From Bacteroidaceae bacterium (GTDB taxonomy: Bacteria > Bacteroidota > Bacteroidia > Bacteroidales > Bacteroidaceae), in contig JAKSIV010000011.1 of the NCBI GenBank assembly GCA_024398635.1, forward strand, positions 1 through 64,000: a stretch of 64,000 bases of DNA. The letters are read 5' to 3'. Made by a program: the position numbers and the translations under genes. The stretch's first letter is position 1, and each line of letters starts with the position of its first letter. A model generated the notes under the pieces. The model was not told where the DNA came from. It was given only the letters and a program-made list of their open reading frames with translations, and ran no database searches. Below, piece by piece: positions 37,895-47,100 of the stretch.

Positions 37895-37931
37895 ATAGCT
37901 CCGGCGATGTTTTCGTCGGAGCTATTTTTTT
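37895..37931 (+). terminator. Terminator after the FAS1 gene
   Basis: Twelve-base arms ATAGCTCCGGCG (37895-37906) and CGTCGGAGCTAT (37914-37925), with one G-T pair, enclose a 7-base loop and are followed by a run of T. Confidence 0.88.
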
Positions 37932-37952
37932 ACAAAAAAGTGCCCAATTAGT

Positions 37953-37983
37953 TTTGGAGTACCAGCAAAAAGGAGTACCTTTG
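37953..37983 (+). promoter_or_regulatory. Consensus promoter of the tRNA-Lys gene
   Basis: TTTG (37953-37956) and TACCTTTG (37976-37983) are separated by exactly 19 bases, an ideal Bacteroidetes housekeeping promoter. Transcription should begin near 37990, leaving a leader of about 18 bases for RNase P to remove. Confidence 0.8.
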
Positions 37984-38007
37984 CATCGCTTTACGAAAAA
38001 AGCAGTT

Positions 38008-38080
38008 GCGCGATTAGCTCAGTTGGTAGAGCAATTGACTCTTAATCAATGGGTCCAGGGTTCGAATCCCTGATCGCGTA
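38008..38080 (+). tRNA. tRNA-Lys (anticodon CTT)
   Basis: A complete cloverleaf can be folded by hand. Acceptor arms GCGCGAT (38008-38014) and ATCGCGT (38073-38079) have a G-T pair at the end. The D stem is GCTC/GAGC. The anticodon stem ATTGA/TCAAT has loop CTCTTAA with anticodon CTT at 38041-38043, which reads AAG. The T stem CAGGG/CCCTG has loop TTCGAAT. The discriminator is A at 38080; CCA is not encoded and must be added. The gene runs straight into a long palindrome that repeats its own 3' half in inverted form. Confidence 0.96.
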
Positions 38081-38154
38081 CGAAAATAGGAGACCAAACG
38101 GTCTCCTATTTTCGTACATATGCGATCGGGATTCAAACCCTGGGCCCATCGATT
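38046..38154. repeat. Long imperfect palindrome containing the 3' half of tRNA-Lys
   Basis: The perfect part has 18-base arms (38078-38095 and 38100-38117) around AAAC and can act as the tRNA terminator. Beyond it the symmetry continues. Bases 38122-38154 are an inverted copy of tRNA positions 38046-38078, including the T arm (ATTCAAACCC against ATTCGAACCC), with three substitutions, one missing base and a 4-base insertion (ATAT) next to the perfect part. The right copy cannot form a full tRNA. Origin by template switching at a hairpin is a reasonable inference. Confidence 0.85.
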
Positions 38155-38207
38155 TTATTCCTTTTTAATTTCGCTTACGATACGCTATACATTTGGGGCG
38201 AGCGAGA

Positions 38208-38229
38208 GCGGCCGGAGGCCGCCTTTTTT
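38208..38229 (+). terminator. GC-rich hairpin with T tract
   Basis: Arms GCGGCC (38208-38213) and GGCCGC (38217-38222) with loop GGA are followed by T6 on the plus strand. This is a second stop signal behind tRNA-Lys. The surrounding stretch (38155-38263, about 110 bases) holds no open frame; its purine-rich GAGCGAGAGCGG may belong to an intergenic repeat family, which cannot be tested here. Confidence 0.65.
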
Positions 38230-38263
38230 GCGTTAGCAAAATAAAAAAAGGTCGTAGACATCC

Positions 38264-38303
38264 AGTGAATTATATGTGTTTAGTCAAACACATATAATTC
38301 ACT
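38264..38303 (-). repeat. 18-base-pair palindrome spanning the stop codon of the MBL gene
   Basis: Perfect arms (38264-38281 and 38286-38303) surround AGTC. On the minus strand the left part encodes the last codons of the MBL gene and the TAA stop lies at the loop. A T7 tract follows on the minus strand at 38243-38249. Symmetry continues weakly outside: CTGGATGTC after the gene mirrors GACGTCCAG inside it, if a 26-base coding segment with its own small hairpin (38309-38326) is skipped. Confidence 0.75.
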
Positions 38304-39083
38304 TGGCGTTGTGCGCTTCAGCGCACACAGCTGGACGTCCTTACCGGGGATGACCCCTACTCCACGGAGCTCGTATTCTACGGTCTTATAAGCAATCTCA
38401 GGATGGTTGTTCTCGCCGCTCAGATGGCAGAGCCAAATGTTCTTGAGGTCGGGATGAATATTCTCGGCAAGGAACTTGGCGGTAGTCTTGTTGCTAAGGT
38501 GTCCCTGGGGGCTTGTGATGCGATCCTTAAGGAACTGGGGATAGTTACCCATGCGCAGCATATCCTCATCATAATTGGCCTCCATGATAAGATAATTGGC
38601 CTGAAGTATATACTTGGATGCAGTCTCCGTAATATGACCAAGGTCCGTTACAAAGCAGAATATCTTACCGTCAACCTCAACCCTGTAGCCCACGTTGTCA
38701 GTACCGTCATGAGGCACCTCAAACGGAGTTATAGTGAACTCATGGAATTGAAACGGAACCTCCTTCTCCACGTAGTGTACGCTACTGCACAGTTTCTCTG
38801 TCATGCAGTAGTTGTTGTTTATACCCTCGTGCGTCTCACGGGTGGCATAAACAGGTATTGCACACTTTTCGCCCAGATGACCCAGAGCCTTAATATGGTC
38901 TGCATGATCATGTGTCACGAATACGGCCATGATTCTCTCAAACGGGACACCCACATCCTTGAGGTATCCCTTGATCTGTTTTACCGGAATACCGGCATCA
39001 ATCAGGATTGCATGTTCGTCTGTGCCAAGATAGTAGCAGTTTCCGCTGCTTCCACTTGACAAACTCATAAAGTAGATCTTCAT
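38280..39083 (-). CDS. Metallo-beta-lactamase-fold hydrolase (YycJ/WalJ type)
   Basis: The 267-residue protein has the MBL zinc motif THDHADH (HxHxDH) plus later metal ligands in TDLGH and the HLSGEN region. It most resembles the YycJ/WalJ group, thought to be nucleases. In Firmicutes it lies with the WalKR system, which is absent here. No signal peptide is present, so it is cytoplasmic. Its last codons and stop form one arm of a long palindrome, so the terminator is built partly from coding sequence. It converges with tRNA-Lys. Confidence 0.88.
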   Translation of the reverse strand: MKIYFMSLSSGSSGNCYYLGTDEHAILIDAGIPVKQIKGYLKDVGVPFERIMAVFVTHDHADHIKALGHLGEKCAIPVYATRETHEGINNNYCMTEKLCSSVHYVEKEVPFQFHEFTITPFEVPHDGTDNVGYRVEVDGKIFCFVTDLGHITETASKYILQANYLIMEANYDEDMLRMGNYPQFLKDRITSPQGHLSNKTTAKFLAENIHPDLKNIWLCHLSGENNHPEIAYKTVEYELRGVGVIPGKDVQLCALKRTTPSELYVFD

Positions 39084-39133
39084 TTTTATGTTGTCTTATT
39101 TCCTTCTTCATAATCAAATCGTGTTAATATGGT

Positions 39134-41419
39134 TTAGAACGGATAGCCCACTGCCAGATGGAAAGCAAAATCCCTACTGAAATCAGGATGGATAAGAGGC
39201 AGTTTCTGGTACATAGAACGCCCCGCAGGGTTATATGCCTTCATACCGCCATCCAGTCTCAGTACCAGGAATCCGAAATCGAACCGGAGTCCCAATCCGT
39301 ACGAAGCAGCAATCTGCTTATAAAAAGTATCAAATGCGAACAAGCCTCCGGGCTGTTCGGTATATTCGCGTATTGTCCAGATGTTACCTGCATCAACAAA
39401 TGCCGCACCGTTTATTTTCCAGAACAACTTGGAACGATATTCCAGGCTGGCTCCCAACTTGATATCACCGGACTGCTTAATATAATCGATTGTCCTGTCA
39501 TTACCTTGATATGTACCGGGGCCCAATTCACGCACAGCCCATCCGCGCACGCTGTTGGCGCCACCGGCAAAGTAGCGTTTCTCAAAGGGCAGGCTTATGG
39601 AATTGCCGTATGGCACAGCTACGCCCCACTCCAGATGTGCTACTATATTGTTCATGCGGTCAAGACGCCAATTGGCAGTGAATGAAAAATCCTGTTTTGC
39701 ATACTGCGCAAACGCAACGCCAAAGACTTTGTACTGTCCTCCGTCATTCTTTTCAAAACCCATCGGCTCAGCCAACAGATTCAGCATATTGCCTGATGTC
39801 TCAATACCCACACGTACCGAATACTGGAACGGTACTACAGAGTTGATTTTGGCATTGGAGTAATAGAACGTATATCCTATCTTGGTTATAAGCAGGTCCT
39901 CATAGTTGTATTTGAGGATTGACCTGGCAGAGTTGACCTGATCCAGATATTCAGACCTGAAGTAGTCCGAAATCCATGGCACCACAAGATAGTTCAGATC
40001 AAGCACATCAAACTGGTGTTCTTTCTGCCATGTATCACCCCATCTGTAACTCCAGCCAGCCGAGAAGATCGTCTTTTGAAACTCAGGACGGCGTTGCGCA
40101 TTAATCTTTGCGCTGAAACGGGAAGTGGCCTGGCTACGGCGTTGCATTTCCTGCGACATGAGCGGAACAAGGAACTCCGGGAAATCCAGATTCGCCTCCA
40201 AGCCGTATTCAAGATATGTATCACCTGTATAACCCGGAAGGTTGGATATGGACTCATAAGCGCCACGCACCTTAATGGTCAGCTGTTCTGATCCGCGGAA
40301 CAGGTTACGGTCCGTGAATGACATTGATGCCGCCGCTCCCAGATCACCTGCAGTATTGGTGCCTTCAACCTCAAAGGAGAAAGAGTGCTTGGGAAGACTC
40401 ATCAACAGGACATTGGCTTTAAGGAGATTATCGCTTCCTGGAATATCATCCAGACTGATATTGGTATAACGCAGCATTCCCAGACGCGAAAGCGATGAAT
40501 ATGTCTTGGATATTGAATCCGAATTGTATGTCATGCCCTCTCTGAGGAACGAATGGATATCAATGATCTTGGGGCGAAGCATAGGTTTACGGCTGTTACC
40601 GGAATACATCAGACTGAATCCGTTGTAGCTCTCGATCGAGCTTGAAGCAGACAGATCCGGCAGGTTGCCGTTCTTATCTGACAGCACATAGTCAATTGTC
40701 GATATGGTATACTGCTTGTGCGGGTGAACCGTTCCGTCATCATCAACGCTCTCGGCTGCGACAATCATTCTAAGTCCCACCTTATCGCTCCCCTTTGCCG
40801 TATCAGCAATGAATGAGACATAATCCCTGTTAAAACGATAATAGCCATACCTGTGGACGAGATTGACTATACGGATCCTTTCATCATTCAGTATATCGGC
40901 ATCAAGATTGATTCCGGGCACCAGCAGAGTCTCATCTATATGATCGTTTATGATACGGTTTATCACGCTATCCTGTACGGTTATACGGACACTGTCAACC
41001 ACGAACATCTTTCCGGGGTGAAGTTTATACTTCACAACTGTTTTGGGACGGCGTTTGTTATTCTGCGAATACGTAACATCCGCATTGAGATAGCCGGAAT
41101 TCATAAGGGAGCGCTTCATGTCAACGCATGATGCCTCCGCGAGCAGCTGGTCATATAAGACCGGAGCCTCACCGGATTTGGTGCGTGTAAACGAATAGAA
41201 CCTTAGCGGGAAACGGAACAGTCCGAACCAGCGCGAATTGGGCGTCTGATATGACAGATTCCTGTATCTTGAAACATCCGACACCCTCTTATCGTCAGAT
41301 GTAACTTCTACCTTATTAAGCAGATAATGTCCTTCAGGAACATACTTGTATACAGAACAGGATGCAAGCCCCAGAATGAGAGTAAGAAAGGCCACTGTTT
41401 TTACCAAAATCCTGTTCAT
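39134..41419 (-). CDS. tamL: TamL: BamA/TamA-family outer-membrane assembly lipoprotein
   Basis: The 761-residue protein has a lipoprotein signal (LGLASCSVYKYVPEG, lipidated Cys near residue 22). POTRA domains lie at about 30-330 (YLLNKVEVTSDD; PGKMFVVDSVRIT). The C-terminal 16-stranded Omp85 barrel ends in AVGYPF. In Bacteroidetes this lipidated form replaces TamA and is paired with a TamB protein, not present in this window. It helps insert outer-membrane proteins. An ideal promoter (TTTG, 19 bases, TAACTTTG) lies at 41442-41472 and gives a leader of about 17 bases. Confidence 0.92.
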   Translation of the reverse strand: MNRILVKTVAFLTLILGLASCSVYKYVPEGHYLLNKVEVTSDDKRVSDVSRYRNLSYQTPNSRWFGLFRFPLRFYSFTRTKSGEAPVLYDQLLAEASCVDMKRSLMNSGYLNADVTYSQNNKRRPKTVVKYKLHPGKMFVVDSVRITVQDSVINRIINDHIDETLLVPGINLDADILNDERIRIVNLVHRYGYYRFNRDYVSFIADTAKGSDKVGLRMIVAAESVDDDGTVHPHKQYTISTIDYVLSDKNGNLPDLSASSSIESYNGFSLMYSGNSRKPMLRPKIIDIHSFLREGMTYNSDSISKTYSSLSRLGMLRYTNISLDDIPGSDNLLKANVLLMSLPKHSFSFEVEGTNTAGDLGAAASMSFTDRNLFRGSEQLTIKVRGAYESISNLPGYTGDTYLEYGLEANLDFPEFLVPLMSQEMQRRSQATSRFSAKINAQRRPEFQKTIFSAGWSYRWGDTWQKEHQFDVLDLNYLVVPWISDYFRSEYLDQVNSARSILKYNYEDLLITKIGYTFYYSNAKINSVVPFQYSVRVGIETSGNMLNLLAEPMGFEKNDGGQYKVFGVAFAQYAKQDFSFTANWRLDRMNNIVAHLEWGVAVPYGNSISLPFEKRYFAGGANSVRGWAVRELGPGTYQGNDRTIDYIKQSGDIKLGASLEYRSKLFWKINGAAFVDAGNIWTIREYTEQPGGLFAFDTFYKQIAASYGLGLRFDFGFLVLRLDGGMKAYNPAGRSMYQKLPLIHPDFSRDFAFHLAVGYPF

Positions 41420-41441
41420 ACCTGAATTTGTCTTTAACTTA

Positions 41442-41472
41442 CAAAGTTAAGCAATCTATCCAGCCTTTCAAA
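41442..41472 (-). promoter_or_regulatory. Consensus promoter of tamL
   Basis: On the minus strand TTTG (41469-41472) and TAACTTTG (41442-41449) are separated by exactly 19 bases. This equals the tRNA-Lys promoter in quality. Confidence 0.75.
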
Positions 41473-41520
41473 GCATGGTCACAAAAAATAACTATCTTTA
41501 CACACACATAAAAAGAGGGC

Positions 41521-42273
41521 ATGCTCAGCAAGAATGACATAAAGAATATAAAGGGTCTGGAACAGAAGAAATTCCGTGACGAGAGGGGGTTGTTCGTAGC
41601 CGAAGGCCACAAGCTCGTAGGCGAACTTCTCGGCATATTCAACTGCATTCTTCTGGTTGCAACCGATGAATGGGCCGGCAGCCATGCAAACACTCCGGCC
41701 CGACGTATCGAAGTCGTCTCAGCCGATGAACTTAAACGTGCCAGCCTGCTTCGTTCCCCTCAGGATGTGCTTGCCGTATTCCAGATTCCGGATTGGACTC
41801 AGACAATCTCATCGGCAGCAAAACAAAATCTGGTTCTGGCGTTGGACGATGTACAGGATCCCGGCAATCTGGGAACGATAGCAAGAATTGCAGACTGGTT
41901 CGGGATAAAAGACATTTTCTGCTCGAAAGGGACTGCCGACATTTTCAATCCAAAGGCCGTACAGGCCACCATGGGAGCGATAGCCAGAGTAAAAATACAC
42001 TACACGGACCTGGTAAAAGAGATTTCGGCATTACCCGCCAGCATTCCGGTATACGGCACTTTCCTTGACGGTGAGACAATCTACAACACGCCATTATCCG
42101 CAAACGGCGTTATTATTATGGGTAATGAAGGTAACGGAATCAGCAAGGAAGTAGGCAAAACCGTTAACCGCAGGCTTTACATACCCAACTGGCCGGCAGG
42201 TGCCGCCACATCGGAATCCCTTAACGTAGCTATTGCAACAGCGATAGTCTGCTCAGAGTTCCGCAGAAGATAA
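41521..42273 (+). CDS. SpoU/TrmH-family RNA 2'-O-methyltransferase
   Basis: The 250-residue protein has an N-terminal substrate-binding domain (about 1-85, RDERGLFVAEGHKLV) and a SPOUT catalytic domain with its three motifs: DPGNLGTIARIADWFG, IIMGNEGNGISKEV and the knot segment GAATSESLNVAIATAI. It methylates ribose in rRNA or tRNA with SAM; the target nucleotide cannot be told from sequence. It diverges from tamL, and its 3' end overlaps the convergent DUF4296 gene by 21 bases. Confidence 0.9.
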   Translation: MLSKNDIKNIKGLEQKKFRDERGLFVAEGHKLVGELLGIFNCILLVATDEWAGSHANTPARRIEVVSADELKRASLLRSPQDVLAVFQIPDWTQTISSAAKQNLVLALDDVQDPGNLGTIARIADWFGIKDIFCSKGTADIFNPKAVQATMGAIARVKIHYTDLVKEISALPASIPVYGTFLDGETIYNTPLSANGVIIMGNEGNGISKEVGKTVNRRLYIPNWPAGAATSESLNVAIATAIVCSEFRRR

Positions 42274-43068
42274 ATCCTGACTTAAGGTTTTTGCGGTATC
42301 CCGAACGGCTTTTTCGTGATATCTGATCATCTCCATTCCCGACAGGACGAGCATACTGTTCCGATTGTCGGTGGAATCAAGATAGTTTATGGAGCCGCTT
42401 ATATTCAGCATATCTTTCTTTTTATCCAGAATCACGGACAGTCTTACATCACCGTTACTGCGGAGTATGGTGTCTGCCGTTGATACGCTGTCACTGTAAT
42501 AGGCCGACAAGGACATATATGCAAACTGGGGAACACAGGAATCTGCCGAAACGAATGTTCCGGATAGATTGAGAAGGATAGTATCACCTTTATGGAACGT
42601 AGTGTCACGGTTTATCCTATATGTCATCTTATTCATGTAAACCGAAGTATTGAGCAAAGCGGTACGGTCAAGATACCACAGGTTCACACTGTCACCGGAC
42701 TGAATGGTGAAAGATTTCTTCTCAATCTGCGAGAGTGATTTGCTTACAGACTTATATTCGGCATCCACCCTGTTGGAGAGGCGCTTGTAAATCTTGGCAA
42801 GCTCCTTGGGATAACGCGTATACCAAACCAGAGAGGTATTGAATTCCTCCTCAGTTATACCGTTCTTTTCATATACCCAGTCAACATATGCTTTGGTGGT
42901 ATACCTTTCATCTCTGGGTAATTCCTGGCCTATTGCCTGAGCCAGATGGTAATCATACAGAAACTGTTCCATCTTTTTGGGCGGCAGGACATTCTCAGGA
43001 CGTTTCAGTCGGCAACCGGAAAGAAAAACGCAGAGCAGAACTACTATCAGGATATCAGTTTTCCTCAT
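42253..43068 (-). CDS. DUF4296 lipoprotein
   Basis: The 271-residue protein has a lipoprotein signal (LCVFLSGCRLKRP). The DUF4296 region follows (KKMEQFLYDYHLAQAIG, then a tyrosine-rich part with WVYEKNGITEEEFNTSL), and a C-terminal beta-rich half comes last. The family is specific to Bacteroidetes and almost always follows lspA, as here, with a 14-base overlap. That placement suggests a role in lipoprotein handling, but no activity is known. Confidence 0.85.
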   Translation of the reverse strand: MRKTDILIVVLLCVFLSGCRLKRPENVLPPKKMEQFLYDYHLAQAIGQELPRDERYTTKAYVDWVYEKNGITEEEFNTSLVWYTRYPKELAKIYKRLSNRVDAEYKSVSKSLSQIEKKSFTIQSGDSVNLWYLDRTALLNTSVYMNKMTYRINRDTTFHKGDTILLNLSGTFVSADSCVPQFAYMSLSAYYSDSVSTADTILRSNGDVRLSVILDKKKDMLNISGSINYLDSTDNRNSMLVLSGMEMIRYHEKAVRDTAKTLSQDLSSAEL

Positions 43069-43714
43069 CGGCAGCCTTATAATGCAATCCCATATTTATC
43101 AACCTGGTGTAAAAGAGAAGGAGTATTATTACACCGCAGGTAATGCAGGAATCGGCAAAATTGAAAACAGGTTCAAAGAATATGTCACCTCCCACAAACG
43201 GCATCCATTCGGGCCATGTCCAAAGCGGAAAATAGAACATGTCAACCACCTTTCCGTACAGGAACGGAGCGTATCCGTCACCGAAAGATGTCAATGCCGC
43301 CTCCCGGAAAGGTGTACTGTCGGTAAACATCAGCCCGTAGAACATACAGTCAACCAGATTACCCATGGCACCCGCAATAACGAACGAAACGGTTACGATA
43401 TATCCCGTGGGAAATCCCTTGTCAAGGATCTTGAAAAGATACCAGACAAAGAAACCTATGGCGCCTATTCGGAACAGTGAGAGAAACAGTTTGCCTATTA
43501 TCTCCATTCCGAACGCCATGCCATTGTTCTCAACAAACAGGATCTTGAACCAAGGAGTAATATCTATGCTCTCGCCAAGAGTCATTCCGGTCTTGACCAG
43601 AATCTTGATAATCTGGTCAATAACCAGCACTGACAGGATTATTATCAGCGCAATACGCCTCTGACGGGAACAGTTTCTGCCCTCCGGTTGACAGTTGTCC
43701 ATAACAGGAATCAA
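43055..43714 (-). CDS. lspA: Lipoprotein signal peptidase (signal peptidase II)
   Basis: The 219-residue inner-membrane aspartic protease removes signal peptides from lipid-modified prolipoproteins. It has four membrane helices and the family motifs NNGMAFGM, GNLVDCMFYG and VVDMFYFPLW, whose two aspartates form the catalytic pair. A Bacteroidetes-type insertion lies between the last motifs. It overlaps the dksA-like gene by four bases and DUF4296 by 14. Many lipoproteins in this window are its substrates. Confidence 0.95.
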   Translation of the reverse strand: MIPVMDNCQPEGRNCSRQRRIALIIILSVLVIDQIIKILVKTGMTLGESIDITPWFKILFVENNGMAFGMEIIGKLFLSLFRIGAIGFFVWYLFKILDKGFPTGYIVTVSFVIAGAMGNLVDCMFYGLMFTDSTPFREAALTSFGDGYAPFLYGKVVDMFYFPLWTWPEWMPFVGGDIFFEPVFNFADSCITCGVIILLLFYTRLINMGLHYKAADEEN

Positions 43715-44088
43715 TGCTTGTTCTGCTTGGCCTCAATGCACAGAGTTGCATGAGGTACTGCACGCAGGCGCTCCTTAGGGATAAGTTTGCCTGTCTCGCG
43801 GCAAATGCCGTAAGTCTTGTTTTCGATACGTACCAGAGCAGCCTGCAGCGACTGGATGAACTTCATCTGACGCTGGGCAAGACGTGTAGTCTCCTCCTTT
43901 GAGAGGGTGTTGGCTCCCTCCTCAAGCACCTTGTATGTAGGCGATGTATCATCGGTGCTGTTATTGTCAGCGTTCATAAGAGAGGCCTTGAGTGCATCAT
44001 AGTCCCTCTGAGCAATCTCAAGTTTTTCATTGATGATCTGACGGAACTCCTCAAGTTCCTCATCTGAATAACGGTTCTTCTCTGCCAT
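43711..44088 (-). CDS. DksA/TraR-family protein with reduced zinc-finger cysteines
   Basis: The 125-residue protein has an N-terminal coiled coil (about 5-80, SDEELEEFRQIINEKLEIAQ) and a C-terminal zinc-finger fold (YGICRETGKLIPKERLRAVP, then ATLCIEAK). Only two of the usual four cysteines are left, a known variation in DksA relatives. The family binds the RNA polymerase secondary channel, often together with ppGpp. The gene lies between ileS (33 bases upstream) and lspA (4-base overlap), the usual Bacteroidetes order. Confidence 0.88.
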   Translation of the reverse strand: MAEKNRYSDEELEEFRQIINEKLEIAQRDYDALKASLMNADNNSTDDTSPTYKVLEEGANTLSKEETTRLAQRQMKFIQSLQAALVRIENKTYGICRETGKLIPKERLRAVPHATLCIEAKQNKH

Positions 44089-44121
44089 AATGTTGGTAAA
44101 GTTATAGGTTAAGGATATTGA

Positions 44122-47100
44122 TTAAATTTTCTCTATCTGAAGTTTGAATGTGTAATCGTCAAACGATATATCCTCACCCTGTTCCATTCCGGGAACAAGC
44201 TCAATGCTGTCGGCAAGAACCTGACTCTTGATCCAATCCTCATATTCGCGGACAGCGGCATCGGTTTCTGTATCTGAATTCAGGCGTACGCGGATGCGGT
44301 CGGTTATCTCCAGACCGTTCTGCTTACGCGAATCCTGAATACGTTTCTTGAGCTCACGGGCAATACCTTCACGCTTAAGTTCATCGGTAAGCTGGATGTC
44401 AAGGGCAACGGTAAGCGTACCCTCATTGGCTACTACCCAGCCCGGAATATCCTCACTGAATATCTCGACCTCAGTAGTATCGACGGTAGCGGGAGTGCCG
44501 TTGATATCGAATGTGAAGCTGCCCTCCTGCTCCAGTCTGGCAACATCCTCCTGACTCATATTCTGGACTGCGGCGGCAACACCCTTCATGAGCGCGCCGA
44601 ATTTCTTACCCAGAATCTTGAAGTTGCACTTGACCTTCTTGACCAGAACGCTGGTGGCACCCTCTACGAACTCTATCTCCTTCACGTTAACCTGATCACG
44701 GATAAGTTCCTTGACAGGCTCCAGATGTGAACGGAGCTCGGCTGTAACAGGTATGAGTATCTTCTGCAACGGCTTGCGCACGTTGATCTTGACGTCATCA
44801 CGCTTACGCAGGGCAAGCACCATAGATGTAAGTTTCTGTGCCAGCTCCATGCGGGTCTCAAGTTCCTTGTCCACAAGTGACTCATCACATACGGGATAGA
44901 GAGCCAGATGTACTGATTTGGCAGCCTTGGGATCAGCCACGGCCGTGAGGTCACGGTACAGACGGTCTGCATAGAACGGTGCAATGGGTGACATCAGACG
45001 TGATACGGTCTCAAGACATGTATAGAGTGTCTGATAAGCGGCCAGCTTGTCAGTGCTCATGCTGCTGCCCCAGTAACGGTCACGGGTCAGGTGAACGTAC
45101 CAGTTGGACAGGTAGTCATTCACAAAATTCGTTATCAGACGGCCGGCACGTGTAGGCTCGTAGTCATCAAGACTCTCGCGGACATCCTTGGTAAGCGAGT
45201 TGAGCTCACTCAGTATCCAGCGGTCCATAACGGGACGCTCTGCTACTGCAATCTGAGTGGCAGAATTGTCAAAGCCGTCCACATTGGCGTACTGGGCAAA
45301 GAACTTGTATGTGTTATGCAGCGTGCCGAAGAACTTGCGGGTTACATCCTTCACGCCCTCCTCGTCAAACTTGAGGTTATCCCAAGGCTGGGCGTTGGTA
45401 ATCATGTACCAGCGCAGGGCATCACTGCCAAACTGCTCGATCTCCTGGAAAGGATCGACTGCGTTTCCAAGACGCTTGGACATCTTGTTGCCGTTCTTGT
45501 CAAGAACCAGGCCGTTTGAGATAACGGTCTTGAATGATACGCTGTTCTTGACCATCGTGGCGATTGCGTGCAGCGTATAGAACCAACCGCGGGTCTGATC
45601 GACACCCTCGGCAATGAAATCGGCCGGGAATACGGTCCCGTTGTCAATCAGTTCCTTATTCTCAAACGGATAGTGCATCTGGGCAAACGGCATTGCACCG
45701 CTGTCAAACCAGACGTCTATCAGGTCAAGCTCACGCTTCATTACACGGCCTGCATCCGATACCAGCACGATATCGTCAACATACGGACGGTGCAGGTCAA
45801 TCTTATCGTAATTGGCTGCCGTATATACACCGGGCTGGAAGCCTTTCTCCTTGAACGGATTGGACTTCATTACACCGGCCTTGACAGCCTTCTCAATCTC
45901 ATTGTAGAGTTCCTCTACGGAGCCGATGCACAGCTCATCGCCCTCATCATTGCGCCAGATAGGCAACGGTGTACCCCAGTAGCGGCTACGGCTCAGGTTC
46001 CAGTCATTCAGGTTCTCAAGCCACTTGCCGAAACGGCCCGTTCCGGTTGATTCCGGCTTCCACTTGATGGTGCCGTTAAGCTCCATCATGCGCTCGCGTG
46101 CAGCCGATGCCTTTATGAACCAGCTGTCCAGCGGATAGTATATGACCGGCTTATCGGTACGCCAGCAGTGCGGATAGTTGTGCACATGCTTCTCTATCTT
46201 GAAGGCGGTACCTGCCTGCTTCATACGGATGCAGATGTATACGTTCAGGTCCTCATCCTTGGAAGCGGCAGCCTCGTCGTACTTGCCGCCCACGTTGAAC
46301 TTGGGATCATATGCATTCTTTACGTATGCACCCTGATACTCGGTGTAGAGATCCTTATCTATGCAGTTCTTTACAAAGTCAGGATCCAGCTCGTCCATGA
46401 GCCAGTACTTACCGGTAAAGTCAACCATCGGACGGGTCTCCATCTTGCGGTTAACCATGAACAGTGACGGGATGCCTGCGGCCTTGGCCACGAATGCGTC
46501 ATCGGCACCGAATGCGGGAGCGATATGTACTATGCCTGTACCGTCCTCGGTGGTAACGTAATCACCGGGAATTACGCGGAAACCTGCATCTGATATCTGT
46601 ATTGAGCCATCCTCTGCCTTGGATACGGGCTTTACCCACGGGAAGAGCTGCTTGTAGCGCATGCCAACCAGGTCAGAACCCTTATACTCGGCTACAATCT
46701 GATAAGGAACGACCTTGTCACCCTGATTGTAGGAGTCAAGAGCCAACTCGGCACCCTTGGGATCAAGGTAGGCCGATAAGCGTTCCTTGGCCATAACGGC
46801 AGTCACAGGCTGACCGTTGTATGGATTGTAGGTGCGGACTGCGACATAGTCAATCTTGTTGCCTACGCAGAGAGCGGTGTTTGAAGGCAGAGTCCACGGA
46901 GTTGTGGTCCATGCCAGGAACACAGGTGTACCCCAACCCGTCATCTCGGGTTTGGGATCTGTCATCTCAAACTGAGCGGTAACGGTGGTATCCTTGACGT
47001 CACGGTAGCAGCCGGGCTGGTTGAGCTCGTGGCTTGAAAGACCGGTACCTGCTGCGGGTGAGTAAGGCTGGATGGTATAACCCTTATAGAGATAACCCTT

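Noticed and set aside
38119..38154. A second tRNA gene on the minus strand
   Set aside because: Only a T arm and part of the acceptor and anticodon sides can be matched; there is no D arm or second acceptor strand, so it is a decayed inverted copy.
38008..38160. Integrative-element attachment site at tRNA-Lys
   Set aside because: The tRNA end is repeated in inverted, not direct, orientation and no integrase or cargo genes are nearby.
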